A stretch of 64,000 bases of DNA from Saprospiraceae bacterium (lineage in GTDB: Bacteria > Bacteroidota > Bacteroidia > Chitinophagales > Saprospiraceae), in NCBI GenBank assembly GCA_024103005.1, contig JAGFJA010000021.1, positions 179,493-243,492 of the forward strand, given 5' to 3'. A program made the translations under genes and the position numbers. Under the pieces are notes generated by a model. That model was not told the DNA's origin. It was given only the letters and a program-made list of their open reading frames with translations, and searched no databases. Shown here piece by piece: positions 44,197 to 53,878 of the stretch. Every line of letters starts with the position of its first letter. Position 1 is the stretch's first letter.

Positions 44197-46992
44197 CTAA
44201 TCTACAATCATAACTTTTGCAATTCCCGTCTTATTACCTGCAATAACCTTTAGGATATACAACCCGGAATCAATTTGTTTTAGAGGGAAGGAAACAATCT
44301 GCCGGTCCCCATGCAATGCCAATGAATCTACTTTTTTACCTGAAATGTCGAACAAAATCAACTCCTTAGTTCCACCGACATCATCGGGAAGGACAATTTG
44401 TAAATTACGAAAGGCAGGATTAGGATAAACATATACCTGAAAACTCTCATTATTTAGCTTAAAAGTTGAAAGAGAAGAAGCAGGATTCGTCACTTTTTTA
44501 TTTAAATAGACCTTATACTGACCTTCTTTTATGGTCAACTGACGGGGAGTTATCGTCCCTTGAATACTGTCATTTCCCAGATAATTGTAATACCATTCAT
44601 TGGTCGGAAATGAAATGGCCTTACTCAGGTCGGTAACATCAAAATTACCTACAATCACCACTTTTAACTCCGGCCTGTCAATGATAATGGATTTATACAA
44701 GTCGTCCAGATCCAGAGCAGCATCTCCTTCGTTAAAAATTTCAGGGTAAGTATGCTTAAGGTGTGTCAATCCGGCAATGACAGCGTACAGTTTTAGCCTT
44801 TCCTTTTGACGAAAATAGTCCCATCTGATGGGTTTGGGATCGGTGCGGCATCCATTATTTATTGTTCCGTTAGGGCATGTATTAATTGAGTAATCATAAC
44901 CTAGTTCTCCAAACTGCCACAACATTTTAGGTCCGGGTATTGTATAAAAAAATGCAGCTGCCATTCCGGCTCTACTAAGTGCTGTAGCTTCATCCCTGAT
45001 ATTATATCCTAAAGTGGAAGATTTACCTTCGGTTTTTGCCCTATAAACCATTCTCTCTTCATCATGACTTTCCATATATGTTACCAGATTGGGCTGTGTC
45101 CACCCCCTTTGTTTATAATATCCCCAATCCAGATTAGCTGCATCTCCCTTGACATTCTCAGCATAGGCATAAGATAAATTGCCCCAAAGCATCATACCGT
45201 TATCACTCAATTCTTTCTCTTCCTTGTTCTCTGCAAAATGTTCGAGAATAATAAAAGCATCCGGGCTAACGGAACGGATCTGTTGGGCATATCCTTTGAG
45301 GATAGCGATTCTGGATGCATCATATTGTCCCCATTTGCCTACATCATTTGGGTTATTTGTCTGAGTAAAACCTTTAGAAAGGTCAAAACGATAGCCGTCA
45401 AAACGATATTCTTCTAACCAATCTTTCAGGATTTGATTGACATAACGCTTGGTTGAAGGGCTTTCATGGTTAAAATCATATCCCACACTAAAAGGATGAC
45501 GGGCATCTTGATTAAACCATGGATTGTTGGCAGCCGGTTTTTTTAGCACATCATCCCAGTACATTTGAACCATTGGGTTTTGACCGAAGGCGTGATTAAA
45601 AACGACATCGGCAATAACTGCTATGCCCAAACCATGAGCGGCATCAATAAAAGATTTCAATTTTAAAGGACCTCCATAATATTTATCTATAGCATGGTGA
45701 AGGGAAACATTGTATCCCCAACTAATATTGCCTTCAAATTCACTTACAGGCATCAACTCTATAGCATTAACTCCCAGGCGTTTCAAATAAGCGAGCGTAT
45801 CTTTCAGATCATTATAATCATGAGAATTCAGAAAATCTCTCAGGAGCAGTTCATAAATTACAAGATCACCTTTCTGAGGTTTGATAAAGTTTTTATTGTC
45901 CCAGGAGTAATGCCTGGTAAAGTCCAGATGGGAAACTAAACCATTTGTTTTTCCAACAGGATAAGGAGGCAGATCAGGATAAGTAGATTGCTCAATATAT
46001 TTATCATTCCTGTCATCCAAAATTTCTACACTTAACGGATCCGGAATTTTCAAACCATCATCAAACCAGATCTGATAATCCAACAATCCTGCCAGGCCTG
46101 CTGTATCTACTCGTGCCCATAAAAATTGACCATCCGGTGTCTGATTCATTTGATAATCTGTATCAGGTTGCCAATTACTGAAATTACCCACCAGAAAGCC
46201 AATATATCTTCCGGGGGCTTCTAAAACCACAAGGCCTTTCCCTTCATCAAAGTTAAAACCAAGCCTCATACCAGCAGGAATTTCCTTCTTTGCGGGCGAA
46301 TCTCCGACTGCCCATGTAAATGCAGTATCTATGACTTCATTTCCTGACTGAATATTCAGTTCAAATCGATAAGTTCCAAATTTATCAATTGTGAATTGTT
46401 GAACAACAGAGGAATCGAAAGTATCCACATAAGTCGAATCATTTACTTTAAACTGAATAGCGGCAGATTTTGATGTATATAATTCCAAATTTAACTGTGT
46501 ATTTATGGGAACAACACGACTCTCCATTGCCGGCTTGACGACTATATATTGCAAGCCGGCATCCGGATCCGGAAAATTATAGAAAATATCTCCTCCGGTG
46601 GCAGTTTTTCCTTCTTTGCTACCATTGACATTTCTAAAGACGAAAGCCAGTTGCCTGATCTTTTCTCCATCAGGAATGCCGTAAAAGTCTTTAATCTTGT
46701 AAGTGAGTGCATATAAATTATCACCAACTTTAGTCATTTTAACCTTCGGATCATCTGTACCCCAATTACCCTGGACGTATTTCCAATCCGATCCGCTTGT
46801 GCTTTTGTCCGTGATAAGCCCTGCATGAGCATATACGGTACAGTTACAATCCTTTAGACCTTCGTTTCCTTGTGTTGCATCAAAATATACCGTAATCACC
46901 GAATTGACATTAGGGAAAACCGGATCGATTGATACCTGAGAGAAAAGAGTACAACTAAAAATTAGCAAAAGAGGTATAATACAACACTTCAT
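44197..46992 (-). CDS. Secreted GH13 alpha-amylase family enzyme with T9SS sorting domain
   Basis: Extracellular hydrolase of alpha-glucans. Using the ATG at 46992 (11 codons inside the longest frame) gives a clean signal peptide (MKCCIIPLLL to LFSQ). N-terminal beta domains follow, including a CBM48/E-set-like module near 245-335 (VGNFSNWQPD). The catalytic barrel has all four GH13 regions: DVVFNHAFG, then YRFDLSKG with nucleophile Asp537, LEHFAE with acid/base Glu584, and ESHDEER with Asp644. The end is a T9SS sorting domain (YPNPAFRNL to AKVMIVD). 931 residues. Substrate (starch, glycogen or maltodextrin) is not settled. No susCD genes are adjacent. Confidence 0.92.
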   Translation of the reverse strand: MKCCIIPLLLIFSCTLFSQVSIDPVFPNVNSVITVYFDATQGNEGLKDCNCTVYAHAGLITDKSTSGSDWKYVQGNWGTDDPKVKMTKVGDNLYALTYKIKDFYGIPDGEKIRQLAFVFRNVNGSKEGKTATGGDIFYNFPDPDAGLQYIVVKPAMESRVVPINTQLNLELYTSKSAAIQFKVNDSTYVDTFDSSVVQQFTIDKFGTYRFELNIQSGNEVIDTAFTWAVGDSPAKKEIPAGMRLGFNFDEGKGLVVLEAPGRYIGFLVGNFSNWQPDTDYQMNQTPDGQFLWARVDTAGLAGLLDYQIWFDDGLKIPDPLSVEILDDRNDKYIEQSTYPDLPPYPVGKTNGLVSHLDFTRHYSWDNKNFIKPQKGDLVIYELLLRDFLNSHDYNDLKDTLAYLKRLGVNAIELMPVSEFEGNISWGYNVSLHHAIDKYYGGPLKLKSFIDAAHGLGIAVIADVVFNHAFGQNPMVQMYWDDVLKKPAANNPWFNQDARHPFSVGYDFNHESPSTKRYVNQILKDWLEEYRFDGYRFDLSKGFTQTNNPNDVGKWGQYDASRIAILKGYAQQIRSVSPDAFIILEHFAENKEEKELSDNGMMLWGNLSYAYAENVKGDAANLDWGYYKQRGWTQPNLVTYMESHDEERMVYRAKTEGKSSTLGYNIRDEATALSRAGMAAAFFYTIPGPKMLWQFGELGYDYSINTCPNGTINNGCRTDPKPIRWDYFRQKERLKLYAVIAGLTHLKHTYPEIFNEGDAALDLDDLYKSIIIDRPELKVVIVGNFDVTDLSKAISFPTNEWYYNYLGNDSIQGTITPRQLTIKEGQYKVYLNKKVTNPASSLSTFKLNNESFQVYVYPNPAFRNLQIVLPDDVGGTKELILFDISGKKVDSLALHGDRQIVSFPLKQIDSGLYILKVIAGNKTGIAKVMIVD

Positions 46993-47169
46993 AAAATCAA
47001 AATTAAAACAAAAAGCAAGGTACACAAAAAATTGTGCTTAACGAATATAAAGCCAATATGAAAACAAAAATAAAGGATAATCCGGTAAATATTTAAACCA
47101 CAATACATCAAAAAACCAAATATTCCCAAGCATCAAAATGAAAATATTTTAAAAATTTTAAAAAACTCA

Positions 47170-47198
47170 TTTGAAATCAATACATTTACTTACCTTTG
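47170..47198 (+). promoter_or_regulatory. Consensus Bacteroidota promoter of rpsO-pnp
   Basis: TTTG (47170-47173), 17 bp spacer, TACCTTTG (47191-47198). Both match the TTTG / TAnnTTTG consensus. It lies 52 bp before the rpsO ATG, leaving a short 5' leader in which S15 autoregulation would have to act. Confidence 0.8.
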
Positions 47199-47250
47199 CG
47201 GCGCTAATCAAGATCTTAGTGATTTAATTTGGTAACCTTAAAAAAACAAA

Positions 47251-47526
47251 ATGGGTAATTATCTTAAAAAAGAAAAAGTAAAAGAAATTTTCGCAGAACA
47301 CGGTGGAAATGCTACCAACACAGGAAGTGTAGAAGGACAGGTGGCACTATTCACTTTTAAAATCGAACAGTTGTCACAGCATCTGAAATCCAACAGGAAG
47401 GACCATGCTTGTACTCGTTCATTATTGGCAATGGTAGGTAAAAGGAAACGACTCCTGCAATACCTGATGGCTAAGGATATTGTAAAATACCGCGCCCTTA
47501 TCGAAAAATTAGGTATAAGAAAGTAA
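47251..47526 (+). CDS. rpsO: 30S ribosomal protein S15
   Basis: Binds 16S rRNA at the central-domain three-way junction early in small-subunit assembly. 91 residues, with the family motifs TGSVEGQVALFTFKI, LSQHLKSNRKDH and the C-terminal LLAMVGKRKRLLQYL. It stands before pnp, the conserved bacterial arrangement, but a strong terminator lies between them, so pnp is expressed by read-through or a second promoter. Confidence 0.98.
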   Translation: MGNYLKKEKVKEIFAEHGGNATNTGSVEGQVALFTFKIEQLSQHLKSNRKDHACTRSLLAMVGKRKRLLQYLMAKDIVKYRALIEKLGIRK

Positions 47527-47533
47527 AACTAAA

Positions 47534-47570
47534 GGGTGTTTCAATATTTTCTGAAACACTCTTTTTTTTT
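47534..47570 (+). terminator. Rho-independent terminator after rpsO
   Basis: GGGTGTTTCA pairs with TGAAACACTC around an ~8-base loop and is followed by nine T. It starts 7 bp after the rpsO stop, and would limit transcription into pnp. Confidence 0.88.
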
Positions 47571-47617
47571 AATTACCCTTTATTTCACTATTTTTTATTC
47601 ATTTTAAATTAATCCTA

Positions 47618-49765
47618 ATGGGAAAACAAAACCCTATTTCACATAGCTTCACCATGCCAGATGGAAAGGAAGTTACTATTGAAACTGGAAAATTGGCTAC
47701 TCAGGCTGATGGTTCTGCCTTGGTCAGAGTGGGCAACACAATGATATTAGCTACGGCTGTTTCGTCAAAAAAAGCAAAAGAAGGTCAAAACTTCTTCCCT
47801 CTTTCTGTTGATTATCAAGAAAAATTTGCTGCGGCAGGTCGCATTCCCGGCAATTTTTTTAGAAGAGAGACCAGGCTATCTGATTATGAAGTTCTGATAA
47901 GCCGTCTGGTAGATCGGGCCATCAGGCCATTATTTCCTGATAATTACATGAATGAAACCCAAATAATCATCAACTTAATTAGTGCCGAGAAAGAAACACT
48001 TCCTGATGCATACGTTGCATTGGCTGCTTCTGCTGCACTTACTGTATCTGATATTCCTTTTGAAGGACCTATTTCTGAGGTCAGAGTAGCAAGAATAAAC
48101 GGCAATTTTGAAATAAACCCCAATAAGACAGAACTAGAAAGTGCCGATATAGACCTTATTGTCGCAGCAACAACCCGTGACGTAATGATGGTAGAAGGAG
48201 AGGCAAAAGAATGTCAGGAGCAAGATCTGATTGACGCCATTAAGTTTGCACACGAAGCCATTAAAGTCCAGATCGAAGCACAACACCAACTGGCTCAGAA
48301 GGTTGGCGGACCGGCTTTAACAAAGAGAGTGGTCGAACCGGTAGAAATAGACGAAGAATTATACAACCAGGTTAAATCCACCGTTAAGGATCAAATCCTT
48401 GAAGTATGTAATGCTGCTTTAAGCAAACACGACAGAAAAGACAGATTTGAGCAAATGCTTGATACTTTCATAGAGAATGTCACTGCCGAAAAAGGTGATG
48501 AATATATCGAAGAAAAAGGTGCAATCATCAGTGAATATTTTGATAAAATAAAGAAAGAAACTATCAGAGGTTTTGTACTTGATACTCACAAGCGACTTGA
48601 TGGTAGAAATACAGATGAAGTAAGGCCAATCTGGTCAGAAGTCAATTTTATTCCATCTTCTCATGGAAGTTCTATATTCAACAGAGGAGAAACTCAGTCA
48701 CTTACTACCTTAACTCTGGGCACCAAGCTGGATGAGCAGATGGTAGATAAGGCAGTTGAACTAACTTATGACAGATTCCTTCTGCATTATAACTTTCCGG
48801 GCTATTCTGTCGGAGAGGTTAAACCAAGCAGAGGCCCCGGCAGACGGGAAGTTGGTCATGCCAACCTAGCCGCTCGTTCTTTGAAGCAGGTTCTTCCAAA
48901 AGACAACCCATACGTGATAAGATTGGTTTCGGACATTCTGGAATCAAATGGATCATCCTCTATGGCAACTGTTTGTGCCGGATCTCTTGCGTTGATGGAT
49001 GGCGGTATTCAGATAAAGGAACATGTAGCCGGAATAGCTATGGGTATGATCGCTGAAGGAGACCGACTGGTCATTCTATCAGACATACTCGGTGATGAAG
49101 ATGCACTCGGAGATATGGACTTTAAGGTAACAGGTACTGCCAAAGGCATCTGTGGGTGTCAAATGGATATAAAAATAGACGGTTTGCCATATGAACAACT
49201 GGAAAGAGCCCTGAATCAGGCAAGGGAAGGAAGGTTACATATCCTTGGAAAGATGAATGAAACCATCGACAGACCAAATGCTGACCTTAAACCGCATGCT
49301 CCGCGATTAGTAGAAATCATCATTGACAAGAGCTTCATAGGAGCTGTAATAGGTCCGGGCGGAAGTATCATTCAGGATCTTCAGGAGAAAACAGGTACTA
49401 TCATTACCATTGAAGAAAAAGATGGCAAAGGCTACGTCAACATCTCCAGCCAGAACAAGGAAGGTATAGATAAGGCAATCGCCAAAATCAGACAAATAAG
49501 CTTTAACCCTGAAATAGGTGATATATTTGATGCTACTGTGAAAGAAGTTCTTTCTTTCGGAGCAGTGGTTGATTTTGGTGGAAAACAAGGCTTGCTGCAC
49601 ATCAGTGAAATAGCGCACCACCGTATAGCCAATGTGGAAGATGTCCTAAAAGTCGGTGATCACGTTAAGATTAAATTACTTGACATTGACAAGAAAACGG
49701 GTAAGTTTAAGCTTTCTGCAAAAGCACTTCTCCCTAAACCTGAGAAGTCAAATGACAAAAAATAA
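47618..49765 (+). CDS. pnp: Polyribonucleotide nucleotidyltransferase (PNPase)
   Basis: Phosphorolytic 3'-5' exoribonuclease for mRNA decay and RNA quality control. It has two RNase PH domains (~10-145 and ~325-545) joined by a helical linker, then a KH domain (~565-620; IIDKSFIGAVIGPGGSIIQ) and an S1 domain (~635-705; VKEVLSFGAVVDFGGKQGLLHISE). Signatures LSDYEVLISRLVDRAIRPLFP and FNRGETQSL are complete. 715 residues. Shorter AT-rich spacing and the upstream terminator suggest separate control from rpsO. A terminator follows. Confidence 0.98.
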   Translation: MGKQNPISHSFTMPDGKEVTIETGKLATQADGSALVRVGNTMILATAVSSKKAKEGQNFFPLSVDYQEKFAAAGRIPGNFFRRETRLSDYEVLISRLVDRAIRPLFPDNYMNETQIIINLISAEKETLPDAYVALAASAALTVSDIPFEGPISEVRVARINGNFEINPNKTELESADIDLIVAATTRDVMMVEGEAKECQEQDLIDAIKFAHEAIKVQIEAQHQLAQKVGGPALTKRVVEPVEIDEELYNQVKSTVKDQILEVCNAALSKHDRKDRFEQMLDTFIENVTAEKGDEYIEEKGAIISEYFDKIKKETIRGFVLDTHKRLDGRNTDEVRPIWSEVNFIPSSHGSSIFNRGETQSLTTLTLGTKLDEQMVDKAVELTYDRFLLHYNFPGYSVGEVKPSRGPGRREVGHANLAARSLKQVLPKDNPYVIRLVSDILESNGSSSMATVCAGSLALMDGGIQIKEHVAGIAMGMIAEGDRLVILSDILGDEDALGDMDFKVTGTAKGICGCQMDIKIDGLPYEQLERALNQAREGRLHILGKMNETIDRPNADLKPHAPRLVEIIIDKSFIGAVIGPGGSIIQDLQEKTGTIITIEEKDGKGYVNISSQNKEGIDKAIAKIRQISFNPEIGDIFDATVKEVLSFGAVVDFGGKQGLLHISEIAHHRIANVEDVLKVGDHVKIKLLDIDKKTGKFKLSAKALLPKPEKSNDKK

Positions 49766-49778
49766 TTACTAAGCATTG

Positions 49779-49807
49779 AAAGGTCGCCAAAAGCGACCTT
49801 TTTTATT
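49779..49807 (+). terminator. Rho-independent terminator after pnp
   Basis: AAGGTCGC (49780-49787) pairs with GCGACCTT (49793-49800) around a 5-base loop, followed by TTTT. It begins 14 bp after the pnp stop codon. Confidence 0.85.
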
Positions 49808-49900
49808 TGCATTAATATCAAATATCCGTCAATTTTTCAGTTGATTAAAACTCCAATATCTCAATATCGAGAAGTTATACAAATATTTATAATATGTGCG

Positions 49901-49908
49901 TATCTTTG
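49901..49908 (+). promoter_or_regulatory. Bacteroidota -7 box upstream of the topoisomerase gene
   Basis: TATCTTTG, an exact TAnnTTTG element, 30 bp before the start codon. No clear TTTG -33 element is present at the usual distance. Confidence 0.5.
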
Positions 49909-49938
49909 TAACTTTAGGATTTTAATAGACTAGGTACT

Positions 49939-52536
49939 ATGGCAGAAGACATCACGAGAGACCCAAACCAGATTATTCCTCTCACCGGGATGTATAAAGA
50001 TTATTTTCTTGACTACGCTTCTTATGTTATTCTTGAAAGAGCTGTCCCGTTGATAGAAGACGGCTGTAAGCCTGTACAACGGCGCATCCTGCACAGCATG
50101 AAGGATATTGACGACGGAAGATATAACAAGGTTGCAAATATCATTGGTCACACCATGCAATACCATCCTCACGGAGATGCTTCTATCGGAGACGCATTGG
50201 TTAATATGGGTCAGAAGGATTTATTAATAGATTGTCAGGGAAACTGGGGAGATAACAGAACAGGCGACTCTGCCGCAGCACCGAGATATATAGAGGCACG
50301 ATTGACAAAATTTGCCTTGGACGTAGTCTTTAATCCGGATACTACTCTATGGCAGACATCGTATGACGGTCGCAAAAAAGAGCCTGTCTTTCTACCGGTA
50401 AAATTTCCTCTCCTGCTCAGCCAGGGTACGGAAGGCATAGCCGTAGGGTTAACTACCAAAATTTTACCTCATAATTTTAACGAATTGCTGGATGCCTGTG
50501 TATCTTATCTGGAGGAGCAACCATTTACCTTGTATCCCGATTTCCTGACCGGTGGATATATCGATGTGAGCAATTACAATTCAGGTCAGAGAGGTGGCAA
50601 GATTCTTTCACGCGCCAAGATAAATATTGCCAATCGAAATCAACTGGAAATTGTTGAGCTCCCATTTGGTACAACTACTGACAGACTTATTGAAAGTATT
50701 CTGAAGGCAAATGATAAGGGACAGATAAAAATTAAAAAGATTGTCGATAACACTGCCAAAGATGTCAATATTTCAATAGAACTTATGCCCGGCATCTCAC
50801 CTGACCAGACCATAGATGCCCTTTACCGTTTCAGCGATTGTGAAAGCAGTATATCTACCATGTCTTGTGTCATTATAGACAATAAACCTGTCTTTCTACC
50901 GGTCGAGGATATCCTGAAAGCCAATGTGGATATGACCAAGGAACTTCTCCGGATGGAGCTGCAGATCAAATTGAATGAACTGCTTGAAAAATGGTTTTTC
51001 ACAAGCCTGGAAAAAATATTTATTGAACAGCGAATATACAGGGACATCGAAGAAGCTGAAAGTTTTGAACAGGTATTGACAATCATTGAAGATGGATTGT
51101 TGAAATATGTCTCCACACCTTCACATAAAACTCCCGGAGAGAGACTATTAGCTAAATTACCTAGGGATATTTCGCAAGATGACATAGTCAGGCTAACTGA
51201 GATCAAAATAAAGAAAATCTCAAAATATAGCAGCTTTGAGACAGATAAAGAACTGGAATCTCTCCAGGAAGAAATAAAGAAAGTCAGACACAATCTTGAC
51301 CATCTGGTAAGTTTTACCATTGATTGGTTTAAGTATCTGAAGGAAAAATACGGCAAAGACCGCAATAGGAAGAGCGTTATTACTCAGTTTGAAGCCATTG
51401 AAGCGACAGCTGTTGTACAGAACAACTCCAAATTGTATGTCAATCGCGAAGAAGGATTTATTGGCTTTGGGCTTAAGAAGGATGAATTTGTATCTGATTG
51501 CTCTGATATAGATGATATTATTGTTTTTACCGGTGATGGGAAAATGGTTGTGAGCAGGTTAGCTGAAAAGACCTTCATCGGTAAAAATATAATTCATGTA
51601 GCTGTCTGGAAAAAGAATGATGACAGGACAACCTACAACTTAATTTATTCAGACGGTCCGGGCGGCAAGGCCTATGCTAAACGATTTAATGTCACAGCCA
51701 TCACGCGAGACAAAGAATATGATCTGACCAAGGGAGCAGCCAAACCAAAAGTCCATTATTTTTCTGCCAATGAAAACGGGGAAGCGGAAGTATTAAAAGT
51801 AACCCTTTCACCTGTTGCTAAAGCCAAAATTAAGGTATTTGATTTTGACTTTGCTACACAATTGATCAAGGGAAGGGATTCTTTGGGCAATATAGTCACT
51901 AAATATCCGATAAGAAAGATTACCTTACTGGAAAAAGGTGGTTCGACCCTCGGTGCGCAGGTACTTTATCTTGATGAAGAGACCGGCAAACTCAATGTGG
52001 ATAATAAGGGAAGGCTAATCGGGAACATAGACAATGACGACAAATTGCTGATTGTGTATCAGAATGGAACATTGGAATTAACACCCATAGATTTTTCACT
52101 AAAATTGAATCCAAAAGAAATTGCCCTGATAACCAAGTATAATCCGGATGTTTCACTGTGCGCCGTCCATTTTGATGGACATAAGGGGTGGACGATGGTC
52201 AAGAGATTTAAAATCGAATCAGATGCCGTATTTTCAAAGTTCCAATTTATATCCGATCATCCTGATTCATCCCTTCTCTACATAACAACAGATGATCAAC
52301 CATTGGTAAAATACAGTGTGAAGGTAAGAAATAATTGGGTTGAAGATACGCTCGATTTAAATGCTTTTATCGAAATCAAAGGCTGGAAAGCAATCGGAAA
52401 TAAATTAAGCTCAGAAAAATTAAAAAATTTTGAACAAGTCATTCAAGAAAAATCCCCGACAAATCAATCGGATAAAGTCAACATAGGGGATACAATAGAA
52501 TTTGACATTGAATCAGGTCAAGGTTCACTTTTTTAA
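49939..52536 (+). CDS. parC: DNA topoisomerase IV subunit A (GyrA/ParC family)
   Basis: Type IIA topoisomerase breakage-reunion subunit that decatenates daughter chromosomes. The winged-helix domain has the catalytic Tyr117 in AAPRYIEARL, preceded by the KPVQRRILHSM and YHPHGDASIGDALV signatures (44-54 and 75-88; the latter includes the quinolone-resistance region). The C-terminal part (~490-800) forms a beta pinwheel. No canonical GyrA box (QRRGGKG) is visible in it, which argues for ParC over GyrA. 865 residues. The parE partner is not in the window. A glutathione peroxidase gene follows 9 bp later. Confidence 0.9.
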   Translation: MAEDITRDPNQIIPLTGMYKDYFLDYASYVILERAVPLIEDGCKPVQRRILHSMKDIDDGRYNKVANIIGHTMQYHPHGDASIGDALVNMGQKDLLIDCQGNWGDNRTGDSAAAPRYIEARLTKFALDVVFNPDTTLWQTSYDGRKKEPVFLPVKFPLLLSQGTEGIAVGLTTKILPHNFNELLDACVSYLEEQPFTLYPDFLTGGYIDVSNYNSGQRGGKILSRAKINIANRNQLEIVELPFGTTTDRLIESILKANDKGQIKIKKIVDNTAKDVNISIELMPGISPDQTIDALYRFSDCESSISTMSCVIIDNKPVFLPVEDILKANVDMTKELLRMELQIKLNELLEKWFFTSLEKIFIEQRIYRDIEEAESFEQVLTIIEDGLLKYVSTPSHKTPGERLLAKLPRDISQDDIVRLTEIKIKKISKYSSFETDKELESLQEEIKKVRHNLDHLVSFTIDWFKYLKEKYGKDRNRKSVITQFEAIEATAVVQNNSKLYVNREEGFIGFGLKKDEFVSDCSDIDDIIVFTGDGKMVVSRLAEKTFIGKNIIHVAVWKKNDDRTTYNLIYSDGPGGKAYAKRFNVTAITRDKEYDLTKGAAKPKVHYFSANENGEAEVLKVTLSPVAKAKIKVFDFDFATQLIKGRDSLGNIVTKYPIRKITLLEKGGSTLGAQVLYLDEETGKLNVDNKGRLIGNIDNDDKLLIVYQNGTLELTPIDFSLKLNPKEIALITKYNPDVSLCAVHFDGHKGWTMVKRFKIESDAVFSKFQFISDHPDSSLLYITTDDQPLVKYSVKVRNNWVEDTLDLNAFIEIKGWKAIGNKLSSEKLKNFEQVIQEKSPTNQSDKVNIGDTIEFDIESGQGSLF

Positions 52537-52545
52537 TCACTCGGA

Positions 52546-53094
52546 ATGAAATATTTATACCATATCACTTATTTGCTTTTATTATCATTTTTAATGAATA
52601 TGAATATGTCAGCACAATCTATTTATGACTTTAAAATCAACAGATTGCACGGAGGCACCCTAAACCTTTCCGATTATAAAGGGAAGACAATTCTAATAGT
52701 AAATACTGCCTCAGAATGTGGATACACCCCTCAATATAAAGGCCTGGAAGAACTATATAAGATGATGACAGGCAAAAACTTTGTTATTATCGGCTTCCCT
52801 GCAAATGAATTTGGCGGACAGGAACCGGGCAGCAACGAAGAAATCTCCTCATTTTGCGAAAGGAATTATGGCATCACTTTTCCGATGAGTCAAAAAGTCA
52901 TTGTAAAGGGAGAAGGAATCGATCCATTATTCAAATATCTGACTGATGAGGCTGTCAAATTAGGGATAACTGACCCAATTAAATGGAATTTTACGAAATT
53001 TCTCATAAATAAGGATGGAAAACTTCAGGCAGTTTATCCTTCCAAAGTAGATCCGTTGAGCAGTGATATTATAGATGCCATCCGTGGTAAATAA
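52546..53094 (+). CDS. Glutathione peroxidase family protein, exported, Cys-type
   Basis: Thiol peroxidase that reduces hydroperoxides; bacterial Cys-types mostly use thioredoxin. A signal-like N-terminus (1-24, ends MSAQ) suggests a periplasmic location. The peroxidatic residue is Cys58 in NTASECGYT (not selenocysteine). The remaining catalytic residues are in FPANEFGGQEPG and KWNFTKFL. 182 residues. It lies 9 bp after the topoisomerase gene on the same strand, so they may share a transcript. Confidence 0.92.
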   Translation: MKYLYHITYLLLLSFLMNMNMSAQSIYDFKINRLHGGTLNLSDYKGKTILIVNTASECGYTPQYKGLEELYKMMTGKNFVIIGFPANEFGGQEPGSNEEISSFCERNYGITFPMSQKVIVKGEGIDPLFKYLTDEAVKLGITDPIKWNFTKFLINKDGKLQAVYPSKVDPLSSDIIDAIRGK

Positions 53095-53128
53095 TATCCC
53101 GTGAATTAAATTATTTATTGGTTAACCT

Positions 53129-53136
53129 TATCTTTG
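53129..53136 (+). promoter_or_regulatory. Bacteroidota -7 box upstream of menG
   Basis: TATCTTTG, an exact TAnnTTTG element, 16 bp before the TTG start codon of the methyltransferase gene. The -33 region shows no good TTTG. If it is used, the leader is very short. Confidence 0.5.
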
Positions 53137-53152
53137 CAGAAAATTTTAAAGT

Positions 53153-53878
53153 TTGCCGGAAGTTAAACCATATTCCTCCGATGAGGATAAGAAAGGTCAG
53201 ATAGAAAACATGTTTGACAACATAGCACCAAGCTATGACCTGCTGAATCATTTATTTACACTCGGAATAGATAGGGGTTGGCGTAAAAAGATGGTTCGGA
53301 TGATTGCCTCTGACAAACCTCAAAACATCCTGGATGTGGCAACCGGAACAGGTGATGTCGCCATCATGATGGCCAAGATGCTTCATCCCGAAAAAATCAC
53401 CGGTGTTGACTTAAGTGCCAATATGCTTGACATTGGACGAAAAAAGGTTCAACAGGCAGGACTTTCTTCTATCATCACTCTGGAACAGGGAGATAGTGAG
53501 AATCTACCATTCTCTGACAACACTTTTGATGCCGTGACCGTAGCCTTTGGTGTCAGGAACTACGGCGACCTAAAAAAAGGCTTGTCTGAAATGAGACGGG
53601 TCACTCGTAATGGTGGACAAGTAGCTATTCTGGAATTTTCCATGCCGGGAAATAAGATATTTAATTTCTTCTATCGGTTTTATTCAAAAGTAATCATGCC
53701 CTTCATCGGCAAGATAACATCAGGTGACCAAGCAGCATATTCATATTTATTTGAATCTGTACAACAATTTCCCCATGGACAGTCGTTTATAAATATCCTT
53801 AAAGAAGTAGGATTCGAAAAAAATACTGCAAGACCATTATTCGGAGGAATCTGTACTATATATAAATGCATAAAATGA
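53153..53878 (+). CDS. menG: Demethylmenaquinone methyltransferase (UbiE/MenG)
   Basis: Final step of menaquinone synthesis, C-methylation of demethylmenaquinone with S-adenosylmethionine. Signatures: MFDNIAPSYDLLNHLFTLGID (near 20-40), the SAM motif DVATGTGDVA (~61-70), and the FGVRNYGDLKKGLSEMRRV stretch. 241 residues. The start is TTG at 53153; no ATG gives a full N-terminus. Its stop overlaps the ATG of the following porT gene (ATGA). Fits a respiratory chain based on menaquinone. Confidence 0.95.
   Translation: MPEVKPYSSDEDKKGQIENMFDNIAPSYDLLNHLFTLGIDRGWRKKMVRMIASDKPQNILDVATGTGDVAIMMAKMLHPEKITGVDLSANMLDIGRKKVQQAGLSSIITLEQGDSENLPFSDNTFDAVTVAFGVRNYGDLKKGLSEMRRVTRNGGQVAILEFSMPGNKIFNFFYRFYSKVIMPFIGKITSGDQAAYSYLFESVQQFPHGQSFINILKEVGFEKNTARPLFGGICTIYKCIK

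Noticed and set aside
46993..47025. Upstream ATG for the GH13 amylase
   Set aside because: It adds 11 residues with Phe and Asp before the signal peptide; the ATG at 46992 gives a normal signal sequence.
49939..52536. DNA gyrase subunit A
   Set aside because: No canonical GyrA box is visible in the C-terminal domain; topoisomerase IV subunit A fits better.
52546..53094. Possible selenocysteine in the glutathione peroxidase
   Set aside because: The peroxidatic codon encodes Cys58; there is no in-frame TGA.
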